A DNA stretch of 6,467 nt from Mariprofundaceae bacterium (GTDB lineage: Bacteria > Pseudomonadota > Zetaproteobacteria > Mariprofundales > Mariprofundaceae). The DNA lies in contig JAUZQU010000139.1 of assembly GCA_030950835.1 (NCBI GenBank), forward strand, positions 1-6,467, read 5' to 3'. The notes beneath the pieces were generated by a model. That model was not told the DNA's origin, searched no databases, and saw nothing but the letters and a program-made list of their open reading frames with translations. Shown in pieces: positions 6,244 through 6,467 of the stretch. Within the stretch, counting starts at the first letter, position 1. Every line of letters begins with the position of its first letter. A program made the position numbers and the translations under genes.

Positions 6244-6275
6244 TTGTCCGGTCGGCGACAATTAACTTGTCCGGT
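6244..6275. repeat. Direct repeat TTGTCCGGT at the IS21-type end
   Basis: TTGTCCGGT occurs at 6244-6252 and again at 6267-6275, in the same orientation and 23 bases apart. Multiple short repeats within the termini are typical of IS21-family elements, where they are transposase binding sites. The element probably begins at the TG of 6245-6246. The partner end lies outside the window. Confidence 0.6.
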
Positions 6276-6467
6276 TTTAGTCAGTGCAAAATTAAATTTC
6301 ATTTTTAGCTCCTTTTTGGATTATGTGTTGTTAGATTGGGCGTAGCGCTTGCGGAAGCTTTCGGCTTGAATGTCGATGATGATGCTGTGGTGTACCAAAC
6401 GATCTACCGCCGCGACCGTCATAGCGCTGTCGGCGAAGATGTGTTCCCACTGAGAGAAGGGCTGGTT
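6245..6467 (-). mobile_element. Right (istB-side) end of an IS21-family insertion sequence
   Basis: The element is partial. Its istB-side terminus begins at about 6245 with TGTCCGGT, carries a second copy of that repeat, then about 45 bases of noncoding sequence, then the istB stop codon on the minus strand. istA and the other terminus lie beyond the window edge. A target duplication (usually 4-8 bases) would be within 6237-6244 but cannot be verified with one end. G+C here (about 55% in the line 6361-6420) is higher than in the adjacent lipoprotein gene, consistent with a foreign element. Confidence 0.75.
6321..6467 (-). CDS. istB: IstB-like ATP-binding transposition helper, C-terminal part
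   Basis: IstB is the DnaC-related AAA+ ATPase that works with the IstA transposase in target selection by IS21-family elements. Reading the minus strand from the window edge gives 48 residues ending in TAA (complement of 6321-6323). They begin NQPFSQWEHIFADSAMTVAA, and AVDRLVHHSIIIDIQAESFRKR follows a few residues later. The PFSxWxxIF, the DRLxHH and the final ESFRKR-type basic tail are hallmarks of the IstB C-terminus. The Walker motifs lie upstream, outside the window. The visible part is intact with no frameshift. The call depends on family resemblance of this short segment, which is strong. Confidence 0.9.
   Translation of the reverse strand, partial: NQPFSQWEHIFADSAMTVAAVDRLVHHSIIIDIQAESFRKRYAQSNNT

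Noticed and set aside
1..6467. CRISPR array, tRNA, rRNA, riboswitch or toxin-antitoxin pair
   Set aside because: No regularly spaced repeats, cloverleaf-like segments or known riboswitch core motifs were seen, and intergenic space is too small except for 5656-5785 and 6233-6320.

Overview
The window looks like a chromosomal segment of a ubiquinone-using proteobacterium of moderate G+C. Hand counts of sampled 60-base lines give roughly 45-52% G+C in the core genes. The pointers are a COQ7-type demethoxyubiquinone hydroxylase, a CmoM-type tRNA wobble-uridine methyltransferase, class-I release factor recycling by RF3, and Tex. This combination fits a gamma- or zetaproteobacterium best. I cannot name a genus from the sequence alone.

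Layout. Positions 1-168 hold the 3' end of an unrecognised gene. A strong extended -10 promoter (195-203) and a hairpin at the predicted transcript start (209-230) precede four tightly spaced plus-strand genes: prfC (258-1847), tex (1868-4204), coq7 (4216-4878) and cmoM (4891-5655). The gaps are 20, 11 and 12 bases. The Shine-Dalgarno (SD) sequences of coq7 and cmoM overlap the stop codons of the preceding genes, so these four genes look like one transcription unit. Three of them act on translation or RNA: peptide release factor recycling, an S1-domain RNA-binding protein, and wobble-base modification. coq7 supplies the O2-dependent hydroxylation late in ubiquinone synthesis.

Downstream of cmoM the character changes. 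A 130-base intergenic region contains a small hairpin and an uninterrupted run of 15 C (5733-5747). This is followed by a perfect SD and an AT-richer gene (5786-6232, about 38% G+C by hand count) for a small DUF2846-type lipoprotein. Twelve bases after that gene lies the end of an IS21-family insertion sequence (from about 6245 to the window edge). It is recognised by two copies of a 9-base terminal repeat and by the C-terminus of IstB on the minus strand.

The most noteworthy item is the C15 tract in the promoter region of the surface lipoprotein, a layout typical of phase-variable expression by slipped-strand mispairing. I see no CRISPR array, tRNA, rRNA or recognisable defence system. No wholly new system is evident. 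The core operon is ordinary in content, and the lipoprotein/poly-C/IS21 end is the accessory part.
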